Positions 25,279 through 33,483 of a stretch of 64,000 bases of DNA are shown here, piece after piece. Both the position numbers and the translations under genes were made by a program. This DNA is from Halocynthiibacter sp. SDUM655004 (GTDB lineage: Bacteria; Pseudomonadota; Alphaproteobacteria; Rhodobacterales; Rhodobacteraceae): contig NZ_JAPDUG010000002.1 in assembly GCF_026015885.1 (NCBI RefSeq), positions 1,054,001 through 1,118,000 of the forward strand, read 5' to 3'. Within the stretch, counting starts at the first letter, position 1. The number at the start of each line of letters is the position of its first letter. Below the pieces are notes generated by a model. It did no database searches. It saw only the letters and a program-made list of their open reading frames with translations, and was not told the origin of the DNA.

Positions 25279-26778
25279 ATGTTTGAAAATCTATCCGAAC
25301 GCCTCTCCGGTGTCTTTGACCGCCTGACGAAACAGGGTGCGCTCTCTGAGGATGATGTCAAAACCGCCCTGCGCGAGGTGCGCGTTGCCCTGCTTGAGGC
25401 CGACGTTTCCCTCCCCGTAGCGCGTGATTTCGTAAAGGCGGTTCAGGAAAAAGCAACCGGACAGGCCGTTACCAAATCCATCACCCCCGGTCAGCAAGTG
25501 GTTAAAATCGTCCACGACGAGCTTGTTCACGTCCTGAAGGGCGACGGCGAACCGGACGATCTCAAGATCGACAACGCCCCTGCCCCGATCCTGATGGTTG
25601 GTCTGCAAGGTTCCGGTAAAACCACAACAACCGGTAAGCTCGCCAAACGCCTCAAGGAAAAGGCCGGCAAGAAAGTTCTGATGGCCTCGCTCGACATCTA
25701 CCGCCCAGCGGCGATGCAACAGCTTGCCGTCCTCGGCACCCAAATCGGCGTTGATACCCTGCCCATAGTGGCCGGTGAATCCGCCGTACAGATCGCCAAG
25801 CGCGCCAAACAGCAAGCGACCCTTGGCGGCTATGACGTTTACATGCTCGACACCGCGGGCCGCCTGCACATTGACGAGACCCTGATGCAAGAGGTCGAGG
25901 ACGTGCGCAACGCGGTTAACCCGCGCGAAACGCTCCTCGTTGTTGACGGCCTCACAGGTCAGGTTGCTGTGGAAGTCGCCGAAGAGTTCGACGGCAAAAT
26001 CGGCATCTCCGGCGTGGTCCTTACTCGAATGGACGGTGACGGCCGCGGCGGTGCGGCGCTCTCCATGCGCGCGGTGACCGGCAAACCGATCAAATTCGTC
26101 GGCCTCGGCGAAAAGATGGACGCGCTCGAAGCATTCGAACCTGATCGCATCGCCGGCCGCATCCTTGGCATGGGCGATATCGTTGCCCTCGTTGAGAAAG
26201 CCCAAGAAACCATCGAGGCCGAACAGGCCGAGCGCATGATGAAGCGGTTCCAAAAGGGCCAATTCAACATGAACGACCTGCGCATGCAGCTTGAACAGAT
26301 GATCAAGATGGGTGGCATGGAAGGAATCATGGGCATGATGCCGGGCATGGGCAAAATGGCCAAACAGGTTCAGGACGCTGGCTTTGACGATAAAATCCTG
26401 CGTCACCAGATCGCCCTCATCCAATCCATGACCAAACGCGAACGCGCCAACCCTGGCCTGCTCCAAGCCTCGCGCAAAAAGCGGATTGCAGCGGGCGCTG
26501 GCCTTCAGGTGTCTGACCTTAACAAGCTTCTCAAGATGCACCGCCAGATGAGCGACATGATGAAGAAGATGGGCAAGGGCGGCATGCTCAAACAGGCCAT
26601 GAAAGGCATGTTTGGCAAAGGCGGCGGCATGCCCGCCGGTATGGACCCCTCTCAAATGGACCCGAAAGCCCTTGAAGCAGCAGCCAAGCAAATGGGCAAA
26701 ATGCCCGGTGGCGGCCTTCCCGGTCTTGGCGGCGGCGGTCTGCCCCCCGGTCTGTCCGGCTTCGGGAAAAAGAAGTAA
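25279..26778 (+). CDS. ffh: Signal recognition particle protein Ffh
   Basis: 499 residues. The N-domain starts MFENLSERLSGVFDRLTKQG; the longer upstream frame from 25150 covers only promoter DNA. The G-domain has GLQGSGKTTTTGKLAKRL (about 106-123), DTAGRLHIDE (about 189), TRMDGDGRGG (about 246) and GLGEKMDALEAF (about 273). The C-terminal M-domain is methionine-rich (MIKMGGMEGIMGMMPGMGKM) and ends in a Gly/Pro/Met tail. Ffh binds 4.5S RNA and signal sequences and delivers ribosomes to FtsY. No 4.5S RNA gene was recognised in the 275-base upstream gap. The gene begins a rightward housekeeping run that includes rpsP, rimM and trmD. Confidence 0.97.
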   Translation: MFENLSERLSGVFDRLTKQGALSEDDVKTALREVRVALLEADVSLPVARDFVKAVQEKATGQAVTKSITPGQQVVKIVHDELVHVLKGDGEPDDLKIDNAPAPILMVGLQGSGKTTTTGKLAKRLKEKAGKKVLMASLDIYRPAAMQQLAVLGTQIGVDTLPIVAGESAVQIAKRAKQQATLGGYDVYMLDTAGRLHIDETLMQEVEDVRNAVNPRETLLVVDGLTGQVAVEVAEEFDGKIGISGVVLTRMDGDGRGGAALSMRAVTGKPIKFVGLGEKMDALEAFEPDRIAGRILGMGDIVALVEKAQETIEAEQAERMMKRFQKGQFNMNDLRMQLEQMIKMGGMEGIMGMMPGMGKMAKQVQDAGFDDKILRHQIALIQSMTKRERANPGLLQASRKKRIAAGAGLQVSDLNKLLKMHRQMSDMMKKMGKGGMLKQAMKGMFGKGGGMPAGMDPSQMDPKALEAAAKQMGKMPGGGLPGLGGGGLPPGLSGFGKKK

Positions 26779-27297
26779 ATGAGCCTCATCCCCACCATAG
26801 AAACCGAGCGCCTGATCCTGCGCGCGCCGCAAATGTCGGATTTCGATCCGCTTGCCGCGCATTGGGAACTTGAGCGCACGGAATATATCGGCGGGCCTCT
26901 CGACCGCAAAGAAGCATGGAGCGCCTTCAGTGCAGATGCTGGTCAATGGATTCTGCGCGGCTATGGCATGTGGATCGTCGAAGACAAAGCAAGCGGCAAA
27001 ACCGCAGGCTGGATCGGTTTCTACGAGCCCGAGCGCTACGACGAGCCGGAAATTGGCTGGATTCTTCTTGAGGAATTCGAAGGCAAAGGCATCGCCTACG
27101 AGGCCGTTGTTGCGGCCCGTGCCTATGGCGGCGAGCATTTCGGCATCACCAAGCCGTGCAGCTTTATCGCTGCAGAGAACGCTCGCTCCATCGCCTTGGC
27201 CGAGCGCCTCGGTGCCACGCGCGAAGATACCCGCGAAGGCCCGCGTGGCGCGTATCACGTCTATCGCCACCCCGAATATAACGGGGCAGCCGCATGA
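26779..27297 (+). CDS. GNAT acetyltransferase (RimJ/RimL type)
   Basis: 172 residues. It starts directly after the ffh stop codon. The N-terminus IETERLILRAPQMSDFDPLA is typical of RimJ/RimL-like GNAT enzymes, with the acetyl-CoA region around EIGWILLEEFEGKGIAYEAV and a later NARSIALAERLGA motif. Family members acetylate the N-termini of ribosomal proteins or small amines. A second GNAT gene overlaps its stop by four bases; the pair looks like an old tandem duplication. Substrate unknown. Confidence 0.88.
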   Translation: MSLIPTIETERLILRAPQMSDFDPLAAHWELERTEYIGGPLDRKEAWSAFSADAGQWILRGYGMWIVEDKASGKTAGWIGFYEPERYDEPEIGWILLEEFEGKGIAYEAVVAARAYGGEHFGITKPCSFIAAENARSIALAERLGATREDTREGPRGAYHVYRHPEYNGAAA

Positions 27298-27857
27298 CCG
27301 TAGAACTCATCAATTCACCCGTGCTCGAAACCGAGCGCCTGACCCTGCGCCTGCCGCGTCTTGAGGATCTCGACATCGTAACGGAGTTCATCAACTCCGA
27401 CCGCTCGCGCTTCGTGCGTCCTGCTGAAGTCGACAAGGGTATGCCATTCCGTGTGCTTTCGATGTTTGTCGGCATGTGGGCGCTGCGTGGTTACGGCTTG
27501 TTCGCGCTCTGCCCCAAAGGCAGTGACAAGATGATCGGCGCGGTTGGTCCATGGCACCCAACCCATTGGCCAGAGCCGGAGCTGGGTTGGTCCATTTACG
27601 ATCCCGCCTATGAAGGCAAAGGGCTTGCGCGCGAGGCCGCGCTTGCAACCCGCGACTATGCCTTTGATGTGCTCGGCTGGGAAACTGCCGTCAGCTACAT
27701 CCACAAAGACAACGTAGCGTCGATCAAGCTGGCAGAAGCACTTGGCTGCACCCTCGACCCAGAGGCCGACAACATGGATGACGACAACACGCTCGTCTAT
27801 CGCCACCCCGCCCCGTCCTCTGATGACGACGACGGATCGCAGGAGGCCTACGCATGA
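27294..27857 (+). CDS. GNAT acetyltransferase (RimJ/RimL type), second copy
   Basis: 187 residues, same fold and motif order as its upstream neighbour: LETERLTLRLPRLEDLDIV, ELGWSIYDPAYEGKGLAREA (acetyl-CoA loop) and VASIKLAEALGC. It overlaps the first GNAT gene by four bases (ATGA). The tail is extended and acidic (SSDDDDGSQEAYA). Its last codons contain AGGAGG, an ideal ribosome site for the small open frame that starts at 27854. Substrate unknown. Confidence 0.88.
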   Translation: MTVELINSPVLETERLTLRLPRLEDLDIVTEFINSDRSRFVRPAEVDKGMPFRVLSMFVGMWALRGYGLFALCPKGSDKMIGAVGPWHPTHWPEPELGWSIYDPAYEGKGLAREAALATRDYAFDVLGWETAVSYIHKDNVASIKLAEALGCTLDPEADNMDDDNTLVYRHPAPSSDDDDGSQEAYA

Positions 27858-27943
27858 GTCCAATTTCGCGCATATGCAAAACATATGGAAATCATATGCA
27901 AATAACATCGCCATTTTGGCCCCTGAACAGGAGCACGACATGA
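27854..27943 (+). CDS. Possible 29-codon coupling or leader ORF
   Basis: An ATG at 27854 overlaps the GNAT stop (ATGA) and is preceded, at a 7-base distance, by the perfect Shine-Dalgarno AGGAGG. Its frame runs 29 codons (starting MSPISRICKTYG) and ends in a TGA that overlaps the chorismate mutase ATG (ATGA again). The DNA inside holds three CATATG palindromes at 11-base intervals (27871, 27882, 27893). I know no family for this peptide. It may serve only to carry ribosomes from one gene to the next. Not verified as a protein. Confidence 0.45.
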   Translation: MSPISRICKTYGNHMQITSPFWPLNRSTT

Positions 27944-28239
27944 CCGACGCCGTAGAACGCGCAGCCACCCTGCTCAAGTCTCACCGCGAGAGCATCGACC
28001 GCCTCGACGCGATCCTTGTCTATACCCTTGGCGAGCGCTTCAAGCATACCCAAGCCGTGGGCCAACTGAAGGCCGAGCACGACCTGCCGCCTTCTGATCC
28101 AACCCGCGAGGCAGCACAGATCGCGCGCCTCGAAGACCTCGCCCAGCGCGCAGATCTAGACCCCGAATTCGCAAAGAATTTCCTGAATTTCATTATTCAG
28201 GAAGTGATCCAGCATCACAACAAACACAAAGAAAACTGA
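27940..28239 (+). CDS. Chorismate mutase (AroQ type)
   Basis: 99-residue all-helical AroQ-class chorismate mutase, converting chorismate to prephenate for phenylalanine and tyrosine synthesis. Residues recognisable from the family: ESIDRLDAILVYTLGERF (helix 1, with conserved R, D and L), the K in VGQLKAEHDLPPSDPTREAAQIARL, and a last helix with FLNFIIQEVIQHH. The ATG has a GGAGCACGAC site and overlaps the end of a small upstream ORF. The start further upstream at 27742 would read through the GNAT gene in another frame. Confidence 0.9.
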   Translation: MTDAVERAATLLKSHRESIDRLDAILVYTLGERFKHTQAVGQLKAEHDLPPSDPTREAAQIARLEDLAQRADLDPEFAKNFLNFIIQEVIQHHNKHKEN

Positions 28240-28246
28240 AACAATG

Positions 28247-28265
28247 ATCAACGTAAGGCGTTGAT
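28247..28265 (+). other. 7-bp hairpin in the rpsP leader
   Basis: ATCAACG and CGTTGAT pair perfectly around TAAGG, between the chorismate mutase stop and rpsP. There is no T-run, so a terminator is unlikely; a structured leader or processing site is possible. Confidence 0.4.
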
Positions 28266-28294
28266 TATAATTGATAACCTAGGAGACTACTACA

Positions 28295-28681
28295 ATGGCT
28301 ATGAAAATTCGTCTTGCCCGCGGCGGCAGCAAAAAGCGCCCTTTCTATCGTGTTGTTGCGGCTGACAGCCGTATGCCACGCGACGGTCGTTTCATCGAGA
28401 AACTGGGCACATACAACCCACTTCTCCCGAAAGACAGCGAAGAGCGCGTAAAGCTCGACCTTGACCGCGTTAAGTACTGGCTCGACCAAGGCGCGCAGCC
28501 TTCGGATCGTGTATCCCGCTTCCTCGAAGCAGCTGGCGTTCTCGAAGCGAAAACACGCAACAACCCAGAGAAAGCCAAGCCAGGCAAAAAAGCGCAAGAG
28601 CGCGCTGAAGAGAAAGCCGCTAAAGCAGCAGAAGCCGCCGAAGCAGCAGCCGCACCAGCGGAAGAAAACGCAGAAGAATAA
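28295..28681 (+). CDS. rpsP: 30S ribosomal protein S16
   Basis: 128 residues. The conserved core is [20 protein letters not shown] at the N-terminus followed by [20 protein letters not shown]. The C-terminal 45 residues are an Ala/Glu/Lys-rich extension common in alphaproteobacterial S16. Start has a GGAG site. It heads the classical rpsP-rimM-trmD-rplS order, here interrupted by bluB and a MAPEG gene. Confidence 0.97.
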   Translation: MAMKIRLARGGSKKRPFYRVVAADSRMPRDGRFIEKLGTYNPLLPKDSEERVKLDLDRVKYWLDQGAQPSDRVSRFLEAAGVLEAKTRNNPEKAKPGKKAQERAEEKAAKAAEAAEAAAAPAEENAEE

Positions 28682-28699
28682 AGCATTTAGGCTCAGATC

Positions 28700-29329
28700 A
28701 TGGATGAATTTACTGAACAGTTTCACCGCGATCTGGGCCAGCTTTTCCGGTGGCGGCGCGACGTGCGCCGCTTCCGCACAGATCCGGTTCCGGCCGATCT
28801 TCTCCAGAAATGTCTGGACAGTTTTTCCCTCGCCCCATCGGTCGGCTTGTCCGAACCCTGGCGCATTATTTCGGTCGAAAGCGATGAAGCCCGCGCGGCG
28901 GCGCTCTCCAACTTTGAAACCGAAAACACCAAAGCCCTTTCCGGCCATTCCGGCGCCCGTGCAGAACTTTACGCTGGCCTCAAGCTCAGCGGTATGCGCG
29001 AAGCCCCTGTGCAGCTTGCAATCTTCTGTGATGAAGAAACCTCCAAAGGCGCAAACCTTGGCGCTGCGACGATGCCCGAAACCCGCCGCTACTCTGTTGT
29101 GGCCGCAATCACCCAGATGTGGCTCCTTGCCCGTGCATACGGGCTGGGCTTAGGGTGGGTATCGATCCTTGACGCTCCCAAACTTGCGCGCGATCTTGAT
29201 GTGCCCGAAAGTTGGACACTCGTTGCTTATCTCTGTCTCGGCTGGCCCGAAGAAACCGCCGAAACACCCGAACTTGAACAAGCCGGATGGGAGCGCAGAG
29301 ACCAAGCCCCATTGGTTGAAATCCGTTAG
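28700..29329 (+). CDS. bluB: 5,6-dimethylbenzimidazole synthase
   Basis: 209 residues. BluB is a nitroreductase-fold enzyme that cannibalises FMN to make the lower ligand of vitamin B12. Diagnostic segments: [16 protein letters not shown] (residues 17-32) for FMN binding, [16 protein letters not shown] (about 42-57), and [19 protein letters not shown] (about 148-166). It lies 18 bases after rpsP and 8 before rimM, an insertion into a ribosome-maturation operon. No other cobalamin gene is close. Its presence implies aerobic DMB synthesis. Confidence 0.93.
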   Translation: MDEFTEQFHRDLGQLFRWRRDVRRFRTDPVPADLLQKCLDSFSLAPSVGLSEPWRIISVESDEARAAALSNFETENTKALSGHSGARAELYAGLKLSGMREAPVQLAIFCDEETSKGANLGAATMPETRRYSVVAAITQMWLLARAYGLGLGWVSILDAPKLARDLDVPESWTLVAYLCLGWPEETAETPELEQAGWERRDQAPLVEIR

Positions 29330-29337
29330 GAGACCCC

Positions 29338-29868
29338 ATGACTGAACCCCGCATTTGTGTTGGCGCATTCGCAGGCTCTTACGGAGTGCGCGGAGAAGTC
29401 CGCCTCAAGAGTTACTGTGCTGATCCGGCCGCAATCGAGACCTATGGCTTGCTCTATACCGAAGATGGCGAGAAGAGCTTCATCGTAGGCATCACCCGCG
29501 CAATCAAGAATGGATTTGCAGCGCGTGTAGAGGGCATCCAGACCAAAGAACAGGCCGACGCACTCAACAACACGCAGCTTTTCGTGAGCCGCGATGTCCT
29601 GCCCAGTTTGCCCGATGACGAGTATTATCACAGCGACCTGATCGGCCTAACCGTACTTGATACCGGCGGAACTGAGATCGGCACGGTCCAGAGCGTTCAG
29701 AACCATGGCGCAAGTGACCTATTGGAGATCGCGGGCCCTTCGCTCAAGGCCTCGGTGCTTTACCCGTTTACTGTTGCGGCCGTACCGACAGTTGATCTGG
29801 CCGCTGGCCGCATCATCGTTGACCCGCCAGAGGGAATATTCTCTGAACCGAGTGACACCGAAGTCTAG
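29338..29868 (+). CDS. rimM: Ribosome maturation factor RimM
   Basis: 176 residues. The N-terminal RimM domain starts [20 protein letters not shown], and the PRC-barrel domain begins near residue 95 ([13 protein letters not shown]). It binds S19 and helps mature the 30S head. It starts 9 bases after bluB with a GGAG site, and trmD follows 12 bases later, the conserved order. Confidence 0.95.
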   Translation: MTEPRICVGAFAGSYGVRGEVRLKSYCADPAAIETYGLLYTEDGEKSFIVGITRAIKNGFAARVEGIQTKEQADALNNTQLFVSRDVLPSLPDDEYYHSDLIGLTVLDTGGTEIGTVQSVQNHGASDLLEIAGPSLKASVLYPFTVAAVPTVDLAAGRIIVDPPEGIFSEPSDTEV

Positions 29869-29880
29869 GCGGGAAGCAAC

Positions 29881-30690
29881 ATGACAAAGCCAAACAAATC
29901 CCACGGACGCCTCTCTATCGGTGCAACTCTGCGCCCACGCGAGTTGATGACCGACACGCCACGTCTCGCCAAGACATGGACGGCGAAAATCGTAACCCTG
30001 TTTCCCGATGCTTTTCCCGGTGTGCTCGGCCATAGCCTTATCGGGAAAGCCCTAAAAGACGGGCTTTGGGCGCTTGAAACTGTTGATCTCAGGATGTTTG
30101 GCGAGGGCAAGCACAAGAACGTTGACGATACGCCGTCCGGTGGTGGCGCAGGAATGGTTTTGCGCGCGGATGTCGTGGGCAATGCGCTCGCGTTTGCCAG
30201 TCACGACGCACCAAAGGATCGTGCGCGTTGGCCTGTCATCTATATGTCGCCGCGCGGCAAACCGATGACTCAGGACATGGCGCGTCGCTTTGCTGACGCA
30301 GACGGGATGACAATCCTTTGCGGGCGATTTGAAGGCGTAGACGAACGGGTGCTGGAGCATTTCGACGTTGAGGAAGTCAGCCTTGGTGACTTCGTTCTGA
30401 CCGGTGGAGAGATCGCAGCACAGGCACTGATTGATGCAACTGTGCGTCTTCGTCCCGAAGTTCTTGGCAACGAAGCTTCGACCGAAGAAGAGAGCTTTTC
30501 CAACGGGCTTCTGGAGCATCCGCAATACACCCGCCCCGCAGTTTGGGAAGGCCGCGAAATCCCCGAAGTTCTGACGTCGGGCCATCACGGCAAAATTGCG
30601 GAATGGCGGCAAGAGATGTCGGAAGAGCTGACCAAAGAGCGCCGCCCAGATCTCTGGGAGGCCCACGAGAAACAGCAAAAATCCAAATAA
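29881..30690 (+). CDS. trmD: tRNA (guanine-N1-)-methyltransferase
   Basis: 269 residues; methylates G37 of tRNAs with S-adenosylmethionine, preventing frameshifting. The SPOUT-knot core is clear: IYMSPRGKPMTQDMARRFAD, LCGRFEGVDERVLEHF, and EVSLGDFVLTGGEIAAQAL. The first ATG at 29881 (GGAAG site) gives 23 residues before the usual family start region TWTAKIVTLFPDAFPG; an ATG at 29947 is a shorter alternative. It is the fourth gene of the rpsP-bluB-rimM-trmD run. Confidence 0.95.
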   Translation: MTKPNKSHGRLSIGATLRPRELMTDTPRLAKTWTAKIVTLFPDAFPGVLGHSLIGKALKDGLWALETVDLRMFGEGKHKNVDDTPSGGGAGMVLRADVVGNALAFASHDAPKDRARWPVIYMSPRGKPMTQDMARRFADADGMTILCGRFEGVDERVLEHFDVEEVSLGDFVLTGGEIAAQALIDATVRLRPEVLGNEASTEEESFSNGLLEHPQYTRPAVWEGREIPEVLTSGHHGKIAEWRQEMSEELTKERRPDLWEAHEKQQKSK

Positions 30691-30775
30691 TCTGCCTACT
30701 TCCAGAAACTTGACAGGTGCCGGAGTTTGCTTGTCTGGTAGTTCTACCAAGTTTTTTTGGGTTGGAGGTAGAAGA

Positions 30776-31192
30776 ATGACTGCAGTTTCAGACTATTCAA
30801 CGGCCATAATCTCACTTTTGGTTTTCGTCCTAATCGTGCTTTTTCAAGCTGCGCTTGTTGGCGCTGGAAAAGCCAAACAAGGGTTAACTCCTGGGAGTAC
30901 GCCTTCCGAAGACTACGAAAACGGCCTCTATCGACTTAATCGTTCGCACCAAAACGGCGTCGAGAACATGGCCGCCGCGGCGATCGCGCTGTTTACATGC
31001 ATTCTGGTTGGCGTTTCGGCTTGGTGGGTCAACTTGCTCATGCTGCTCTTTCTGATTGACCGCATTCTGTATGTGCTGGTCTATGCAAGAAGCATCGGAA
31101 ACCCTACGCAAGGCGTGCGCACCTTTGTGTATGTTTTTGGCTGGGGTGTCCTTGTTGTTTTGTGCGTGATGGCGGGCTGGGCCGTACTTTAG
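30776..31192 (+). CDS. MAPEG-family membrane protein
   Basis: 138 residues with four hydrophobic helices. The MAPEG signature appears as YRLNRSHQNGVENMAAAAIA (E and N in the second helix region). MAPEG proteins are glutathione- or eicosanoid-metabolism related membrane proteins; bacterial ones are mostly uncharacterised. ATG at 30776 follows GGAGG at the right distance; an upstream frame from 30710 is non-coding. It separates trmD from rplS in this operon-like run. Confidence 0.85.
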   Translation: MTAVSDYSTAIISLLVFVLIVLFQAALVGAGKAKQGLTPGSTPSEDYENGLYRLNRSHQNGVENMAAAAIALFTCILVGVSAWWVNLLMLLFLIDRILYVLVYARSIGNPTQGVRTFVYVFGWGVLVVLCVMAGWAVL

Positions 31193-31321
31193 GAAATAGC
31201 CACAATCACTGGCTCGATGGGCGCCGAATTCCCGCCCAAAACCAAACGCAATCGCCCTTGCGCTGACCCTTGATTGGGCCTATACCGCGCCCACTCAGGC
31301 ATTGATAGCCATAGGGAGTGA

Positions 31322-31426
31322 TTCTCTGTGGCCGTTTTTGTTTTGGGTTAAAGGGTCTGCAAACATGTGGGCGTATCAAACCGATCATTCTTCTGATCGG
31401 GTGTTATATGCACCAACCACAGAGAA
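31322..31426 (+). ncRNA. Candidate structured leader upstream of rplS
   Basis: Within the 358-base gap before rplS, TTCTCTGTGG (31322-31331) pairs perfectly with CCACAGAGAA (31417-31426). Inside that 10-bp closing helix lies another perfect hairpin, CCGATCA-ttcttc-TGATCGG (31381-31400). A third, CGCGG-aataa-CCGCG, sits at 31516-31530, about 20 bases before the start codon. Such nested helices ahead of a ribosomal protein gene suggest an autoregulatory leader or another small RNA. I do not match it to a named family. Confidence 0.45.
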
Positions 31427-31550
31427 GCAGCCTGAAAGCAACGATGACGTGATCTCTGGCGGGCTGATTTTCGGGACCCGGTGCAAGACCAAGAGCTCTC
31501 ATGGCGCGCAAACTACGCGGAATAACCGCGAGCATTATGGAGTAGATCAG

Positions 31551-31928
31551 ATGAACCTGATTGCAGAATTGGAAGCAGAACAAGTCGCCGCACTTGGTCA
31601 TGACATTCCGGATTTTAAAGCGGGCGACACCATCCGCGTAGGCTACAAAGTAACCGAGGGCAGCCGCTCCCGTGTTCAGAACTACGAAGGTGTTTGCATC
31701 GCACGTCAAAACGGTAACGGCATCGCCGGTTCGTTCACCGTTCGCAAAATTTCCTTTGGCGAAGGTGTAGAGCGCGTATTCCCTCTGCACTCCACCAACA
31801 TCGACAGCATCACTGTGGTTCGCCGCGGTAAAGTACGTCGCGCCAAACTGTACTATCTTCGTGACCGTCGCGGTAAGTCCGCACGTATCGCCGAAGTTAC
31901 CAACTACAAACCCAAAAAAGACGCGTAA
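31551..31928 (+). CDS. rplS: 50S ribosomal protein L19
   Basis: 125 residues. Core sequence includes [40 protein letters not shown] and the basic end [20 protein letters not shown]. The ATG at 31551 has GGAG 8 bases upstream; a longer frame from 31302 crosses the structured leader. L19 lies at the 30S-50S interface. rpmE follows 11 bases later. Confidence 0.96.
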   Translation: MNLIAELEAEQVAALGHDIPDFKAGDTIRVGYKVTEGSRSRVQNYEGVCIARQNGNGIAGSFTVRKISFGEGVERVFPLHSTNIDSITVVRRGKVRRAKLYYLRDRRGKSARIAEVTNYKPKKDA

Positions 31929-31939
31929 GGAGCCGGGAC

Positions 31940-32161
31940 ATGAAAAAAGATATTCACCCCGATTACCACTTCATCAACGTCAAGATGACAGACGGTTCCG
32001 TTGTAACCATGCGTTCGACATACGGCAAAGAAGGCGACCAGCTTGCTCTGGAAATCGATCCTTCCGCGCACCCAGCATGGACTGGCGGCAACTCCCGTCT
32101 CATGGACACTGGTGGCCGTGTATCCAAGTTCAAAAAGAAATACGAAGGTCTTGGCTTCTAA
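31940..32161 (+). CDS. rpmE: 50S ribosomal protein L31
   Basis: 73 residues, starting [20 protein letters not shown]. It lacks the zinc-binding cysteines (the position after the start has no C-x2-C pair), so it is the cysteine-free, zinc-independent form typical of many alphaproteobacteria. The gene is cotranscribed with rplS and ends before a strong terminator. Confidence 0.95.
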   Translation: MKKDIHPDYHFINVKMTDGSVVTMRSTYGKEGDQLALEIDPSAHPAWTGGNSRLMDTGGRVSKFKKKYEGLGF

Positions 32162-32187
32162 GCCAACACTCTTTCCGATTTTCTGGA

Positions 32188-32220
32188 AACCCGGTTGCCA
32201 TGCAGCCGGGTTTTCTTTTG
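32188..32220 (+). terminator. Intrinsic terminator after rpmE
   Basis: AACCCGG pairs with CCGGGTT around an 11-base loop, followed by TTTTCTTTT. It sits 27 bases after the rpmE stop. Confidence 0.85.
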
Positions 32221-32228
32221 GCTAACGC

Positions 32229-32489
32229 CTAGAGCTGCGCTTCTAGCAACGCGGCCTCTTCTTCAAAGGGAATTTCAGGGGACCGCTGGTTCCCTCGCCG
32301 ATCCCAATACGCAGCATTACCGATATCGCCTTCGATCCTGTGGCATAACGCGTGAATGCGATCATGAATTTGTTCGCCCTCATGGTCTTGGCAAAGCGCA
32401 TGCGCATGCTCCCATTCAGCCCCAAGGGAATACCCCCCCGCTTTCAAATGCGCCAGCGCTTGTTTGGCGTCTTCAATGACTTTTGACAT
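32229..32489 (-). CDS. Hypothetical protein, 86 residues
   Basis: Small soluble acidic protein with alternating helix-forming segments: KVIEDAKQALAHLKAGGYSL, then AEWEHAHALCQDHEGEQIHD and a Glu/Leu-rich end (FEEEAALLEAQL). Several His residues and two Cys are present but form no recognised metal motif. The ATG has AGGAGG 9 bases upstream, which supports a real gene. It converges on rpmE and is divergent from mipZ. I do not recognise a family. Confidence 0.65.
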   Translation of the reverse strand: MSKVIEDAKQALAHLKAGGYSLGAEWEHAHALCQDHEGEQIHDRIHALCHRIEGDIGNAAYWDRRGNQRSPEIPFEEEAALLEAQL

Positions 32490-32661
32490 ATCCTGTGTCC
32501 TCCTATTTTGCGCAGCCTAAGACACCTCGGAACCACAGTGAAGATTTTTCGAGCAACATGTATCAACTTCGCGTTGCGTGGCGCTTCCCATCGTTTGCGA
32601 CCCAACATATAGTGGCGGAAAAACAGCGGCCATGTGCCGTATGAATTGAAGGGACAGAGCT

Positions 32662-33474
32662 GTGGCGCACATTATTGTCGTGGGGAACGAAAAAGGCGGT
32701 TCAGGCAAATCAACAACCTCGATGCATATCGCAACCGCATTGGTGCGTATGGGGCATTCGGTTGGCGCGCTTGATCTTGATTTGCGGCAAAAAAGCTTTG
32801 GCCGCTATGTCGAGAACCGCAAATCTTATGTTGAGAAACACGGGGTCGACCTTGCGTGTCCCGACTATCACGACCTTCCCGAGATCGACAGCAAGAGCCT
32901 GCAACCAGGTGAGAACGTTTATGATCACCGCCTATCCGCTGCGGTTGCGACGCTTGAGCCAGACAGTGATTTCATTCTGATCGACTGCCCTGGCAGCCAC
33001 ACGCGCCTGTCACAGGTTGCGCATTCTCTGGCCGATACGCTCGTTACCCCGCTGAACGACAGTTTCGTCGATTTTGACCTTTTGGCGCGGGTTGATCCGG
33101 AAACCAACAAAATCCTTGGCCCGTCCGTCTATTCCGAAATGGTGTGGAATGCGCGGCAGTTGCGCGCTCAAGCGGGCCTACCGCCAATCGATTGGGTCGT
33201 TGTTCGCAACCGGCTTGCCGCGCAGAACATGCACAACAAACAGAAGATGGGCGAAGCGCTTGAGTCCCTCTCAAAGCGGATCGGCTTCCGCGTTGCCCCT
33301 GGCTTTGGTGAGCGTGTGATTTTCCGCGAGCTCTTCCCGCGTGGCCTTACGCTGCTTGATTTGCGCGATATTGGCGTTAAGGGCCAGATGAACATCTCTA
33401 ACGTCGCCGCCCGTCAGGAGCTGCGCGAGCTGGTCAAATCGCTGAACCTCCCCGGCGTTGAGGTTGATTTCTAA
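32662..33474 (+). CDS. mipZ: MipZ-family division-plane positioning ATPase
   Basis: 270 residues, starting at GTG with AGGGA 7 bases upstream. It is a deviant-Walker ParA/MinD-type ATPase: IIVVGNEKGGSGKSTTSMHI at the N-terminus, ALDLDLRQKSFGRYVENR, and DFILIDCPGSHTRLSQVAHS near residue 105. Length and the SFGRYVENR segment match MipZ of alphaproteobacteria, which forms a gradient from the pole through ParB and blocks FtsZ assembly away from midcell. ParB and FtsZ genes are not nearby. Assignment is firm at family level. Confidence 0.9.
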   Translation: MAHIIVVGNEKGGSGKSTTSMHIATALVRMGHSVGALDLDLRQKSFGRYVENRKSYVEKHGVDLACPDYHDLPEIDSKSLQPGENVYDHRLSAAVATLEPDSDFILIDCPGSHTRLSQVAHSLADTLVTPLNDSFVDFDLLARVDPETNKILGPSVYSEMVWNARQLRAQAGLPPIDWVVVRNRLAAQNMHNKQKMGEALESLSKRIGFRVAPGFGERVIFRELFPRGLTLLDLRDIGVKGQMNISNVAARQELRELVKSLNLPGVEVDF

Positions 33475-33483
33475 GCTACCTAG

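Noticed and set aside
25291-27270. 659-codon open frame on the minus strand over ffh and the GNAT genes
   Set aside because: It mirrors ffh codon bias; the translation is His/Ala/Phe-rich with no domain, and the plus strand carries clear Ffh motifs throughout.
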